A program made the translations under genes and the position numbers. The notes beneath the pieces were generated by a model. It saw only the letters and a program-made list of their open reading frames with translations, ran no database searches and was not told the origin of the DNA. From contig CALIWP010000026.1 of the NCBI GenBank assembly GCA_938046705.1, positions 1 through 20,741 of the forward strand: DNA of 20,741 nt, written 5' to 3'. Shown here piece by piece: positions 8,108 through 15,263 of the stretch; position 1 is the first letter of the stretch, and each line of letters opens with the position of its first letter. This DNA comes from an uncultured Campylobacter sp. Lineage in GTDB: Bacteria; Campylobacterota; Campylobacteria; Campylobacterales; Campylobacteraceae.

Positions 8108-8279
8108 GTTAAAAGATAAGAGCGTTGCAGAATTAAACGCGTTGCTAAAAGAGAAAAAGGTGCTTTTATTTACTTTAAGACAAAAGCTAAAAACTATGCA
8201 GCTAAGCAACCCTAACGAGATTAGCGCCGTCCGCAAGGAAATAGCGCAAATCAACACTGCAATTAGCGCTTCAAAGTAA
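8094..8279 (+). CDS. rpmC: 50S ribosomal protein L29
   Basis: L29 is a small helical hairpin at the tunnel exit beside L23. The 61-residue protein starts [20 protein letters not shown] and contains [23 protein letters not shown] at 8088 would add two residues. ATG 8094 gives the normal Campylobacter length and has GAGAGAG upstream. The gene begins inside rplP, overlapping it by 14 bases in another frame, the longest overlap in the ribosomal run. Confidence 0.96.
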   Translation: MKYTELKDKSVAELNALLKEKKVLLFTLRQKLKTMQLSNPNEISAVRKEIAQINTAISASK

Positions 8280-8289
8280 GGGGTGAGAA

Positions 8290-8541
8290 ATGGCATTAAA
8301 AAGAGAAATTCAAGGTGTCGTTTTACAAAAGGCCGGCGATAAGACGGCTACGATTTTGGTTGAGAGACGCGTTATGCACCCAAGATACCACAAATTCGTA
8401 AAACGCTTTAAAAAATATATGATTCACGACGAAAAGAACGAAACAAAAGCGGGCGATACGGTCGTGGCTATCGAATGCAGACCGCTAAGCGCGAGAAAAT
8501 CTTTCCGCTTAAAGACTATTTTAGCGACGGGGGTTGAGTAA
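8290..8541 (+). CDS. rpsQ: 30S ribosomal protein S17
   Basis: S17 is a primary 16S rRNA binder (5' domain) with an OB fold. The 83-residue protein has [40 protein letters not shown] and the SARKSFRL signature near the C-terminus. AAGGGGTGAG precedes the ATG. Its TAA shares one base with the rplN ATG (TAATG), so rplN translation is probably by reinitiation. Confidence 0.97.
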   Translation: MALKREIQGVVLQKAGDKTATILVERRVMHPRYHKFVKRFKKYMIHDEKNETKAGDTVVAIECRPLSARKSFRLKTILATGVE

Positions 8542-8909
8542 TGATACAATCTTTTACGAGGCTTACGGTCGCCGACAATAGCGGCGCGAAAGAGCTAATG
8601 TGTATTAAGGTTTTGGGCGGCAGCAAGAGAAGATACGCGACGCTTGGCGACGTTATCATCTGCTCGGTCAAAAAGGCGCTTCCAAATGGTAAGATCAAAA
8701 AAGGTCAAGTGGTAAAAGCGGTCGTCGTTAGAACTAAAAAAGAGGTTCAAAGAGATAACGGCTCGCTAATCCGTTTCGACGAAAACGCAGCCGTCATCCT
8801 AGATAACAAACGCGAGCCTATCGGTACTCGTATCTTTGGACCGGTCGGCCGTGAGGTTAGATACGCTAACTTTATGAAAATCGTTTCGCTTGCTCCGGAG
8901 GTGTTATAA
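8541..8909 (+). CDS. rplN: 50S ribosomal protein L14
   Basis: L14 lies at the subunit interface, forms bridges with 16S rRNA and is the binding site of the silencing factor RsfS. The 122-residue protein has [20 protein letters not shown] and the C-terminal [25 protein letters not shown] overlaps link it both to rpsQ upstream and to rplX downstream. Length is exactly typical. Confidence 0.98.
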   Translation: MIQSFTRLTVADNSGAKELMCIKVLGGSKRRYATLGDVIICSVKKALPNGKIKKGQVVKAVVVRTKKEVQRDNGSLIRFDENAAVILDNKREPIGTRIFGPVGREVRYANFMKIVSLAPEVL

Positions 8910-9145
8910 TGGCTAACGTTAAATTTAAAGTAAAAAAAGGCGATACCGTTAAGATCATCGCAGGCGACGACAAAGGTAAAACAGGTAAAATTTTATCCGT
9001 CCTAGCCAAAAAAGGACAAGTCATCGTCGAGGGCTGCAAGGTAGCTAAAAAAGCTATAAAACCTAGCGAAAAGACCCCAAACGGCGGCTTTATCAATAAA
9101 GAGATGCCTATTGATATCTCAAATGTTGCAAAAGTTGAGGGCTGA
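8909..9145 (+). CDS. rplX: 50S ribosomal protein L24
   Basis: L24 initiates 50S assembly at the 5' end of 23S rRNA through a KOW motif. The 78-residue chain contains [20 protein letters not shown], the KOW core, but lacks the longer C-terminal half of the E. coli protein (about 104 residues), as is usual in Campylobacter. The start overlaps the rplN stop by one base and is preceded by GGAGG. Confidence 0.96.
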   Translation: MANVKFKVKKGDTVKIIAGDDKGKTGKILSVLAKKGQVIVEGCKVAKKAIKPSEKTPNGGFINKEMPIDISNVAKVEG

Positions 9146-9147
9146 AA

Positions 9148-9693
9148 ATGAATAGATTAAAAGCTAAATATAACGAGGTCGTAAAGCCTGCTTTGGCTAA
9201 AGAATTCGACATCAAAAATCCTATGCTAATCCCTGCGATCGAAAAGATCGTGATAAGCGTAGGCGCTGGCGAATCTGCTAAAGATCAAAAGCAACTTCAA
9301 AATATCGCCGATACTATTTCGCTAATCGCTGGACAAAAAGCCGTAGTTACCGACGCTAAAAAATCGGTTGCGGGCTTTAAAGTGCGCGAGGGTTTCCCTG
9401 TCGGCGTAAAAGTAACGCTTAGAAAAGAGAATATGTTTGCGTTTTTAGACAAACTAATCTCTATCGCGCTACCGAGAGTTAAGGACTTTAGAGGCCTTCC
9501 AAAAGACGGCTTTGACGGACGCGGAAACTACAACTTCGGCCTTGACGAACAGCTAATGTTTCCAGAGGTCGAGTACGATAAGATTTTACGCACTCACGGT
9601 ATGAATATAGTTATAGTCACGACGACAAACAGCGACAAAGAGGCATTCAAATTGCTTGAGCTATTTGGTTTGCCGTTTGCGAAAGGAAAGTAA
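9148..9693 (+). CDS. rplE: 50S ribosomal protein L5
   Basis: L5 binds 5S rRNA with L18 and contacts the P-site tRNA and S13. The 181-residue protein shows [20 protein letters not shown] and the signature [39 protein letters not shown] follows, and then the conserved [14 protein letters not shown]. The ATG is 2 bp after the rplX stop, with GAGGG upstream. No anomaly. Confidence 0.98.
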   Translation: MNRLKAKYNEVVKPALAKEFDIKNPMLIPAIEKIVISVGAGESAKDQKQLQNIADTISLIAGQKAVVTDAKKSVAGFKVREGFPVGVKVTLRKENMFAFLDKLISIALPRVKDFRGLPKDGFDGRGNYNFGLDEQLMFPEVEYDKILRTHGMNIVIVTTTNSDKEAFKLLELFGLPFAKGK

Positions 9694-9694
9694 T

Positions 9695-9880
9695 ATGGCG
9701 AAAAAATCAATGATAGCAAAGGCTGCCAGAAAGCCTAAATTTGCGGTTCGCGGCTATACGAGATGCCAAATTTGCGGACGTCCGCATTCGGTTTATAAAG
9801 ATTTTGGAATTTGCCGCGTATGCCTAAGAAAAATGGCTAACGAGGGACTAATCCCAGGTCTAAAAAAAGCAAGCTGGTAA
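9695..9880 (+). CDS. rpsN: 30S ribosomal protein S14, zinc-binding type
   Basis: S14 helps assemble the 30S head. This 61-residue form carries a zinc ribbon with C24, C27, C40 and C43 (CQIC and CRVC). It is the short zinc-dependent type, not the ~100-residue zinc-free type. The frame is open back to 9656 inside rplE, but [20 protein letters not shown] is the family N-terminus and the ATG at 9695 has GAAAGGAAAG upstream. The start is one base after the rplE stop. Confidence 0.97.
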   Translation: MAKKSMIAKAARKPKFAVRGYTRCQICGRPHSVYKDFGICRVCLRKMANEGLIPGLKKASW

Positions 9881-9889
9881 GGAAGAGAA

Positions 9890-10285
9890 ATGTTAAACGA
9901 CTTAATTTCAGACGGACTAACTCGCATTAGAAACGCCGCAATGAGAAGACTTGAAACTACAAAGCTTCTTCATTCAAACGTCGTCGAGGCTACTTTATCT
10001 ATCCTTGCGGCTAAAGGCTATATCGAGAGCTACAACGTCGTAGAAGAAGATAAAAAGAAATTTATAAACGTAGTTCTAAAATACGACGAGCACGGCAGAA
10101 GCGTGATTAACGAGCTTAAGCGCGTATCAAGCCCGGGTCGCCGCGTTTATAAGGGAAAAGACGAGATCAAGAGATTTAAAAACGGCTACGGAACGATCAT
10201 CGTTAGCACCAGCAAAGGCGTTTTAAGCAATGAAGACGCTCACAAAGCTGGCGTAGGCGGCGAAATCCTCTGCTCTGTGTGGTAA
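9890..10285 (+). CDS. rpsH: 30S ribosomal protein S8
   Basis: S8 binds the central domain of 16S rRNA and, in E. coli, represses the spc operon. The 131-residue protein begins [20 protein letters not shown] and ends in the diagnostic [18 protein letters not shown] precedes the ATG. The 571 bp that follow before rplF contain no recognisable gene, whereas the other junctions in this block are 11 bp or less. Its TAA is embedded in TAATG, as at several true gene junctions here. Confidence 0.98.
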   Translation: MLNDLISDGLTRIRNAAMRRLETTKLLHSNVVEATLSILAAKGYIESYNVVEEDKKKFINVVLKYDEHGRSVINELKRVSSPGRRVYKGKDEIKRFKNGYGTIIVSTSKGVLSNEDAHKAGVGGEILCSVW

Positions 10286-10289
10286 TGGA

Positions 10290-10316
10290 CAACAACGATG
10301 CGGGGCATCGTTGTTG
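10290..10316 (+). other. Perfect 12-bp stem-loop just after rpsH
   Basis: CAACAACGATGC (10290-10301) and GCATCGTTGTTG (10305-10316) pair perfectly around GGG. The stem begins five bases after the rpsH stop. No T run follows, so this is not a standard intrinsic terminator; RNA processing, 3'-end protection or pausing are possible. It belongs to the first, partial unit of the tandem array. Confidence 0.7.
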
Positions 10317-10522
10317 CATCCTTGAAAATGTAATCTAATTCGGTAGGCTTGTTGTGTTTGCTACGGGGTAGCGTTTTAGATTACCTTAAAAAGAAGCTTG
10401 AAGCGGTGAGCTTGCCGGATTTACAGCAGAGCATCGTTTTTGAATCTTTGAAGCGTAGTCTGATTCGGTAGTCTTGTCGTATTTGTGACGAGGCGGCGTT
10501 TCGGGTTGCTTTGAAATGAAAT

Positions 10523-10553
10523 TTGACTCGGTATGTTTTGCGTTATTTATAAA
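10523..10553 (+). promoter_or_regulatory. Weak candidate promoter upstream of rplF
   Basis: TTGACT (10523-10528) and TATAAA (10548-10553) are separated by 19 bp, longer than ideal, in the last repeat unit. If used, it would give rplF-map its own promoter with a leader of about 300 nt. The support is base pattern only. Confidence 0.25.
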
Positions 10554-10597
10554 ATTTACGAAAAACTTCCGCCGTCAAATTTCTAAAATTTAAAATC

Positions 10598-10672
10598 GGA
10601 AGCTCAAATTTAAGAGGCTTCCCAAATTTAGCTTGACCTGCAAATTTATCCAAATTTGCGAAAGCTAAATTT
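10598..10672 (+). other. Hairpin plus nested double hairpin in the rpsH-rplF gap
   Basis: First hairpin: GGAAGCTC (10598-10605) pairs with GAGGCTTCC (10614-10622) with one bulged base. Second: AAATTTAGCTT (10624-10634) pairs perfectly with AAGCTAAATTT (10662-10672). It encloses an inner perfect 8-bp stem, GCAAATTT (10640-10647) with AAATTTGC (10652-10659) and loop ATCC. A further 9-bp stem (two G-U pairs) spans 10757-10780 and is followed by T-rich sequence. No convincing gene lies in 10572-10856. Confidence 0.6.
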
Positions 10673-10856
10673 AAAAACGACGATGTTAAATTTGAAGCTA
10701 AATTTTGGAAGATAACTCTGAAAAACAAGTCAAATTTGACGAGAAAATTAAAGTGTTTGAAGCGGTTTTTATCGCTTCGATTCATTTCTATTTTTATGGT
10801 ATTGCGGTATCCATTCGTAAAAGTAGACATACCCTAGACAAGTAAAAAGGAAAAAA

Positions 10857-11393
10857 ATGTCACGTATAGGAAAACAGCCGATAGCTATTCCAAGCGGAGT
10901 AGAAGTCAGCGTAGAAGGCAACGTCCTTAAATTTAAAAAAGGCGCTCATTTAAAAGAGCTTGACACAAAAGGGCACGTAGACGTTAAAGTCGAGGATGCT
11001 CACATAGTATTTTCTCCAAAGAGCGACGAGAGACAAGATAGAGCCTACTGGGGCACTTATAGAGCGCTTGCAAACAATATCGTCATCGGCATTACAAAAG
11101 GTTTTGTTCGCCAGCTTGAGATCAACGGCGTCGGTTACAAAGCCGCTGCTAAAGGCCAAGTACTTGAGCTTACTTTAGGGTTTTCTCATCCGATAAATCA
11201 CGAAGTGCCAAAAGGCGTTGAAATCAGCGTAGAGAAAAACATCATAACTATCAAAGGCGACGATAAGCAAGTGGTAGGCCAGATCGCGGCGCAAGTCAGG
11301 GCGTACAGACCGCCTGAACCGTATAAGGGCAAAGGCGTTAAATACGTAGAAGAGCGCATCATCCGCAAAGCCGGTAAGACATCTAAGAAGTAA
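10857..11393 (+). CDS. rplF: 50S ribosomal protein L6
   Basis: L6 sits near the GTPase-associated centre and sarcin-ricin loop. The 178-residue protein has [20 protein letters not shown], two repeated beta-alpha domains, and the C-terminal signature [27 protein letters not shown] precedes the ATG. It opens the second half of the spc block after a 571-bp structured gap, so it may have its own promoter or depend on readthrough. Confidence 0.98.
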   Translation: MSRIGKQPIAIPSGVEVSVEGNVLKFKKGAHLKELDTKGHVDVKVEDAHIVFSPKSDERQDRAYWGTYRALANNIVIGITKGFVRQLEINGVGYKAAAKGQVLELTLGFSHPINHEVPKGVEISVEKNIITIKGDDKQVVGQIAAQVRAYRPPEPYKGKGVKYVEERIIRKAGKTSKK

Positions 11394-11403
11394 GGGATAG
11401 ATA

Positions 11404-11760
11404 ATGACAGCAAATGTATTAAAAAGAAAACTCGCTCTTAGAATCAAGAGAAAAAGAAGAATCAGAGCCAAAATTTCCGGCACTGCGGTATTGCCTAGAA
11501 TTTCTATCTTCAAATCAAACAGAACTCTTTACGTCCAAGCTATCGACGACGTAGCAGCCGTAACTATAGCGGCAGCCGACGGCAGAAAACTAGGCGTAAA
11601 AGCAAACAAAGAAGGCGCCGTAACTTTGGCTAAAGAATTTGCAAAAACTCTAAAAGCTAAAAAAGTAGAAACGGCATTATTCGACAGAAACGGCTATTTG
11701 TATCACGGAGTCGTAGCGGCTTTTGCAGACGCATTACGTGAAAACGGTATCAAACTATAA
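11404..11760 (+). CDS. rplR: 50S ribosomal protein L18
   Basis: L18 carries 5S rRNA to the large subunit with L5. The 118-residue protein has the basic N-terminus ([20 protein letters not shown]), [20 protein letters not shown], and the terminal [20 protein letters not shown]. The gap from rplF is 10 bp, with AAGGGATAG as ribosome binding site. Confidence 0.98.
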   Translation: MTANVLKRKLALRIKRKRRIRAKISGTAVLPRISIFKSNRTLYVQAIDDVAAVTIAAADGRKLGVKANKEGAVTLAKEFAKTLKAKKVETALFDRNGYLYHGVVAAFADALRENGIKL

Positions 11761-11771
11761 GGAAAATCGCT

Positions 11772-12215
11772 ATGGAAAAATATAACAGAGAAGAATTCGA
11801 AGAAGTAATGGTTGATATCGGCCGCGTTACAAAGGTCGTAAAGGGCGGTCGTAGATTTAGATTTACGGCTCTTGTCGTAGTAGGAAACAGAAACGGCCTA
11901 GTAGGCTTTGGCTTCGGTAAAGCAAAAGAGGTGCCGGACGCTATGAGAAAAGCCGTCGACGACGCGTTTAAAAACATCATCGAGGTAAAAAGAAAAGGCT
12001 CGACTATACCTCACGACGTAGAGGTTAAATTTAACGCTAGCCGCGTTTTACTTCGCCCTGCTAGCGAAGGTACGGGCGTGATCGCGGGCGGTAGCGCTCG
12101 TCCTATTTTGGAGCTTGCGGGCATCAAGGACATCCTAACAAAATCGCTTGGCTCAAACAACTCGGCAAACGTCGTTCGCGCTACTTTAAAAGCGCTAAGC
12201 ATGCTTAAAGGCTAA
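11772..12215 (+). CDS. rpsE: 30S ribosomal protein S5
   Basis: S5 contributes to decoding fidelity and mRNA entry. The 147-residue protein has [20 protein letters not shown] and [20 protein letters not shown], then the C-terminal [20 protein letters not shown] and [14 protein letters not shown]. The N-terminal extension seen in E. coli is shortened. TAAGGAAAA precedes the ATG. L15 follows after 9 bp; the L30 gene that sits here in many bacteria is absent. Confidence 0.98.
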   Translation: MEKYNREEFEEVMVDIGRVTKVVKGGRRFRFTALVVVGNRNGLVGFGFGKAKEVPDAMRKAVDDAFKNIIEVKRKGSTIPHDVEVKFNASRVLLRPASEGTGVIAGGSARPILELAGIKDILTKSLGSNNSANVVRATLKALSMLKG

Positions 12216-12224
12216 GGAGAAGAT

Positions 12225-12626
12225 ATGGGACTAGAAAATTTAAAACCTGCCGAGGGCTCGACTAGACAAACCAAAAGACTAGGTCGCGGTCAAGGTAGCG
12301 GTCAAGGTAAAACTGCAGGCAAAGGACACAAAGGTCAAAGAGCTAGAAAAGGCTACAATGAGAAAAGAGGCTTCGAGGGCGGTCAGCAACCGCTTCAAAG
12401 ACGCCTTCCAAAAGTAGGCTTTACTTCTAAATTTGAGAAACCTTACGTAATCAACGTAGAAAAAATCGTTGCGGTAAAAGAGCTAAGCGAGATCACTATC
12501 GCTACTATCGCTACCGTACACAAAATTTCAAGCAGCGTCAAGAAAATCAAATTGATCGGAGTGAGCGCGAAAGATTTGGCTTCGAAAATCAAAGACGAGA
12601 ACGTAACCGTTAGCGGACGTGCGTAA
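12225..12626 (+). CDS. rplO: 50S ribosomal protein L15
   Basis: L15 is a late-assembly 50S protein with a long basic N-terminal extension. The 133-residue chain contains [20 protein letters not shown] and the RPL15 core [17 protein letters not shown]. The ATG follows AAGGAGAAG, one of the best ribosome binding sites in the window. Its stop codon shares one base with the secY start. Confidence 0.98.
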   Translation: MGLENLKPAEGSTRQTKRLGRGQGSGQGKTAGKGHKGQRARKGYNEKRGFEGGQQPLQRRLPKVGFTSKFEKPYVINVEKIVAVKELSEITIATIATVHKISSSVKKIKLIGVSAKDLASKIKDENVTVSGRA

Positions 12627-13888
12627 TGAATAAGACATTGACCAACAAGATTTTAATCACGTTGGCATTTTTATTTGCTTACAGGATACTGGCATACGTG
12701 CCGGTTCCTGGCGTAAACGTCAATGTTATTAAAGAGTTTTTTGATTCGAATTCCGCAAACGCGCTGGGGCTATTTAATATGTTCAGCGGTAAGGCTGCAG
12801 AGCGCCTCAGCATCATCTCTCTAGGCATTATGCCATACATCACAGCATCGATTATTATGGAGCTTTTAGCGGCTACTTTCCCAAATTTGGGCAAGATGAA
12901 AAAAGACCGCGACGGCATGCAAAAGTATATGCAGATCATCCGCTATGCCACTATCGGTATCACGCTTGTTCAAGCAGTAGGCGTTAGTATGGGGCTTCAG
13001 AGCCTTCACGGCAGAGGCGGAGAGGACGCGATAATGATAGATATGAATTTATTTATCGCGATTGCGGCAGCTTCGATGTTAACTGGAACTATGCTTTTGA
13101 TGTGGATAGGCGAGCAGATCACTCAGCGCGGTATCGGCAACGGTATCAGCCTTATTATCTTCGCTGGTATCGTTAGCGGCATACCTTCAGCCATCGGCGG
13201 AACGGTAAATTTGGTAAATACGGGCGAGATGAACTTCCTTGTAGTTATCGTAATTTTGCTTGTTATCTTGGTCACGGTAGGCATAGTCATTTACGTCGAG
13301 ATGGGCGAGAGACGCGTGCCGGTGAGCTATTCGCGTAAGGTAGTGATGGAAAATCAAAACAAACGCATTATGAACTATATACCTATCAAGGTAAATTTAA
13401 GCGGCGTTATTCCTCCGATTTTCGCCAGTGCGATTTTGATGTTCCCAAGCACCATTTTGCAGGCCAGCACAAATCCTTATATCCAAGCTATTCACGATTT
13501 TTTAAATCCAAATAGCTACTTTTTCAACTTTTTAACATTCTTGCTGGTCGTATTTTTTGCATATTTTTACGCTTCGATCGCGTTTAACGCAAAAGATATC
13601 AGCGAAAATTTAAAAAGACAGGGCGGATTTATCCCAGGCATTAGACCGGGCGAGGGTACGGCAGGCTATCTAAACGAGGTCGCATCTAGACTAACATTTA
13701 GCGGCGCGATCTATCTCGGACTCATCTCGACGCTGCCTTGGGTGCTAGTTAAATTTATGGGCGTTCCGTTTTATTTCGGCGGTACGTCGGTACTGATCGT
13801 GGTTTCTGTCGCGCTTGATACGATGCGAAGGATAGAAGCTCAAATTTATATGAATAAATATCAAACTCTAAGCGCGGTAGGTTTGTAA
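12626..13888 (+). CDS. secY: Protein translocase channel subunit SecY
   Basis: Forms the protein-conducting channel of the inner membrane with SecE and SecG and works with SecA or the ribosome. The 420-residue protein is strongly hydrophobic, with about ten membrane spans in the family pattern. It contains LGIMPYITASIIMELLAA (lateral gate), GIGNGISLIIFAGI, the cytoplasmic GERRVPVSYSRKV loop, GVIPPIFASAILMFP, and the SecA/ribosome-contact loop FIPGIRPGEGTAGYL. It is coupled to rplO and map by one-base TAATG overlaps, so membrane export capacity is tied to ribosome synthesis. Confidence 0.99.
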   Translation: MNKTLTNKILITLAFLFAYRILAYVPVPGVNVNVIKEFFDSNSANALGLFNMFSGKAAERLSIISLGIMPYITASIIMELLAATFPNLGKMKKDRDGMQKYMQIIRYATIGITLVQAVGVSMGLQSLHGRGGEDAIMIDMNLFIAIAAASMLTGTMLLMWIGEQITQRGIGNGISLIIFAGIVSGIPSAIGGTVNLVNTGEMNFLVVIVILLVILVTVGIVIYVEMGERRVPVSYSRKVVMENQNKRIMNYIPIKVNLSGVIPPIFASAILMFPSTILQASTNPYIQAIHDFLNPNSYFFNFLTFLLVVFFAYFYASIAFNAKDISENLKRQGGFIPGIRPGEGTAGYLNEVASRLTFSGAIYLGLISTLPWVLVKFMGVPFYFGGTSVLIVVSVALDTMRRIEAQIYMNKYQTLSAVGL

Positions 13889-14646
13889 TGGCTATAACCA
13901 TTATGCAGCCAAACGACATAGAGAAGATGCGAGCGGCGAATAAAATCGTCGCTCAAACGCTAGACTACGTAGAAAGCGTGATTAAGCCCGGCATTTCATT
14001 GCTCGAAATAGATAAAATTTGCGAGGATATGATAAGGGCTGCAGGCGCAAAGCCGGCATTTAAGGGTCTATACGGCTTTCCAAACGCAGCTTGCATCAGT
14101 GTAAACGAAGTAGTCATCCACGGCATCCCGAATGAATACAAACTGCAAGAAGGCGACATCGTAAGCGTCGATATCGGCTCAAATTTGAACGGGTATTTCG
14201 GCGACTCGGCTAGGACTTGGGGCGTGGGTCAAATTTCGCGCGAGGACGAAAAGCTAATCGCTTGCGCTAAAGATGCGTTATATTTTGCGATAGATACCGT
14301 AAAAGCGGGAATGCACTTTAAAGAGCTTAGTTTTGAAATCGAGAAATTTATAAGAGCTCGCGGATTTGTTCCGCTAACCGGATTTTGCGGTCACGGCATC
14401 GGCAGGCGCCCGCACGAAGATCCGCAGATTTTAAATTATTTAGAGGGTGGTAGCCCAAAATCGGGACCAAAAATCAAAAACGGAATGGTATTTTGCGTGG
14501 AGCCGATGATTTGCCAAAAAGACGGCACTCCGGTGATCGGTCACGACAAATGGAAAGTAACTAGCAAAGACGGGCTAAGAACCAGCCACTACGAGCACTG
14601 CATGGCGGTCGTGAACGGACGTGCGGAGATCTTAAGCCTAGCGTAA
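13888..14646 (+). CDS. map: Methionine aminopeptidase type I
   Basis: Removes the initiator Met from nascent proteins when the second residue is small. The 252-residue protein has all metal ligands of the pita-bread fold: D95 (VDIG), D106 (GDSART), H169 (GFCGHGIG), E205 (VFCVEPM) and E236 (HYEHCMAV). It also has the substrate-site residues H78 and H176. It overlaps secY by one base (TAATG). Its stop codon is the first base of a 20-bp inverted repeat, so transcription probably ends or weakens there. It takes the place that adk occupies in some other spc operons. Confidence 0.98.
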   Translation: MAITIMQPNDIEKMRAANKIVAQTLDYVESVIKPGISLLEIDKICEDMIRAAGAKPAFKGLYGFPNAACISVNEVVIHGIPNEYKLQEGDIVSVDIGSNLNGYFGDSARTWGVGQISREDEKLIACAKDALYFAIDTVKAGMHFKELSFEIEKFIRARGFVPLTGFCGHGIGRRPHEDPQILNYLEGGSPKSGPKIKNGMVFCVEPMICQKDGTPVIGHDKWKVTSKDGLRTSHYEHCMAVVNGRAEILSLA

Positions 14647-14697
14647 AATTTTAAAATTTACAAATCGTTTGCGCGACTTGTAAATTTTAAAATTTTA
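14644..14697. terminator. Perfect 20-bp inverted repeat after map
   Basis: Arms 14644-14663 and 14678-14697 are perfect complements made almost only of A and T plus one ACAA/TTGT block. After an A-C mismatch the stem resumes for three pairs (TCG/CGA). The 3' arm ends AATTTTA and is followed by TTTG. It starts within the map stop codon. Likely a terminator, possibly acting on both strands. Confidence 0.6.
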
Positions 14698-14727
14698 ATT
14701 TGTGGTGAGTTAAAATTTTAATTTCAA

Positions 14728-14749
14728 ACTTCCGCCGAGCGGCGAAAGT
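14728..14749 (+). other. Small GC-rich hairpin upstream of infA
   Basis: ACTT-C-CGCC, loop GAGC, then GGCG-A-AAGT: two 4-bp stems separated by one mismatch, ending 12 bp before the infA ribosome binding site. No convincing promoter was found in the 125-bp map-infA gap. Confidence 0.35.
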
Positions 14750-14771
14750 AAATTTAACAAAAAGGAGTTAA

Positions 14772-14990
14772 GTGGCAAAAGACGACGTCATAGAGATCGA
14801 CGGCAACGTCATCGAGGCGCTGCCAAACGCGACGTTTAAGGTCGAGCTCGACAACAAACACGTGATTTTGTGTCATATTGCGGGCAAGATGAGGATGCAT
14901 TATATAAAAATAATGCCTGGAGACCGCGTAAAGGTGGAACTAACGCCTTACAGTCTGGATAAGGGTAGGATAATTTACCGCCATAAGTAA
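14772..14990 (+). CDS. infA: Translation initiation factor IF-1
   Basis: IF-1 binds the 30S A site and assists IF-2 and IF-3 in initiation. The 72-residue OB-fold protein ([52 protein letters not shown]) has full family length. The start codon is GTG, compensated by a strong AAGGAG four bases upstream. It stands between two structured spacers, with map before and rpmJ after, so its expression may be set separately from both ribosomal blocks. Confidence 0.98.
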   Translation: MAKDDVIEIDGNVIEALPNATFKVELDNKHVILCHIAGKMRMHYIKIMPGDRVKVELTPYSLDKGRIIYRHK

Positions 14991-15009
14991 ATTAAAAGCT
15001 AAATTTGGC

Positions 15010-15015
15010 TATACT
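15010..15015 (+). promoter_or_regulatory. Candidate -10 box of the rpmJ-rplQ block
   Basis: TATACT lies 20 bp after the infA stop and about 130 bp before rpmJ. No clear -35 is seen. A start near 15022 would produce the structured leader annotated next. Confidence 0.45.
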
Positions 15016-15050
15016 CAGCCCTTTGCGACAAATTGCTGTATGAAGAATTG

Positions 15051-15105
15051 TTTTCAAAGCCCACCACTTGTTTTGAAAATAGTTGGTTTAAAATTTCGTT
15101 AAACC
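15051..15105 (+). promoter_or_regulatory. Structured leader of the alpha block (two stems)
   Basis: Stem 1 pairs TTTTCAAA (15051-15058) with TTTGAAAA (15072-15079) around a 13-nt loop. Stem 2 pairs GGTTTAA (15085-15091) with TTAAACC (15099-15105) around a 7-nt loop; both are perfect. They precede the rpmJ ribosome binding site (TTTTTAGGAG). In other bacteria S4, encoded in this block, represses through such a leader. A similar role here is inference. Confidence 0.45.
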
Positions 15106-15146
15106 TGATGCAGCCTAAAAGTGGAATAAATTTTTAGGAGACTAGA

Positions 15147-15260
15147 ATGAAAGTTCGTCCTTCTGTAAAGAAGATGTGTGACAAGTGCAAAATTGTCAAG
15201 CGCCAAGGCGTAGTTCGCATAATCTGCGAAAATCCAAAACATAAACAAAGACAAGGATAA
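15147..15260 (+). CDS. rpmJ: 50S ribosomal protein L36, zinc form
   Basis: The smallest ribosomal protein, stabilising 23S rRNA near the base of the L7/L12 stalk. The 37-residue chain starts [20 protein letters not shown] and has the full zinc set C11, C14, C27, H32 (zinc-dependent C+ type). TTAGGAG lies upstream of the ATG. The gene is short and easily missed. It lies 3 bp before rpsM. Confidence 0.97.
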   Translation: MKVRPSVKKMCDKCKIVKRQGVVRIICENPKHKQRQG

Positions 15261-15263
15261 AGC

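Larger units (their letters stand above)
10286..10571 (+). repeat. Degenerate tandem array, period 62-63 bp, between rpsH and rplF
   Basis: Landmarks recur at even spacing. The CCTT(T)GAA-like start occurs at 10320, 10384, 10446 and 10509. CGGTnnnnTTG occurs at 10341, 10404, 10466 and 10529. CGTT occurs at 10309, 10372, 10435 and 10497. A partial unit precedes the first. Units 1 and 3 are the most alike. In unit 1, GTAATCTAA (10330-10338) pairs perfectly with TTAGATTAC (10376-10384). The equivalent arms in unit 3 (10455-10463, 10501-10509) pair at all nine positions if G-U is allowed. No coding function is apparent. Confidence 0.7.

Noticed and set aside
9656..9694. Upstream extension of rpsN inside rplE
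   Set aside because: The extra 13 residues are not part of S14; ATG 9695 has a strong ribosome binding site and yields the standard 61-residue zinc form.
10290..10316. The perfect hairpin after rpsH as an intrinsic terminator
   Set aside because: No T tract follows and essential genes lie downstream. It is listed as a stem-loop of unknown role.
10286..10571. CRISPR array or tRNA cluster in the rpsH-rplF gap
   Set aside because: Units are contiguous and diverged along their whole length, with no fixed repeat separated by unique spacers, and no tRNA cloverleaf or acceptor end can be drawn.
10543..10830. 95-codon minus-strand open frame in the rpsH-rplF gap
   Set aside because: The translation is dominated by KF, NL and IL pairs produced by repeated AAATTT. 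It has no recognisable domain and lies within inverted repeats.
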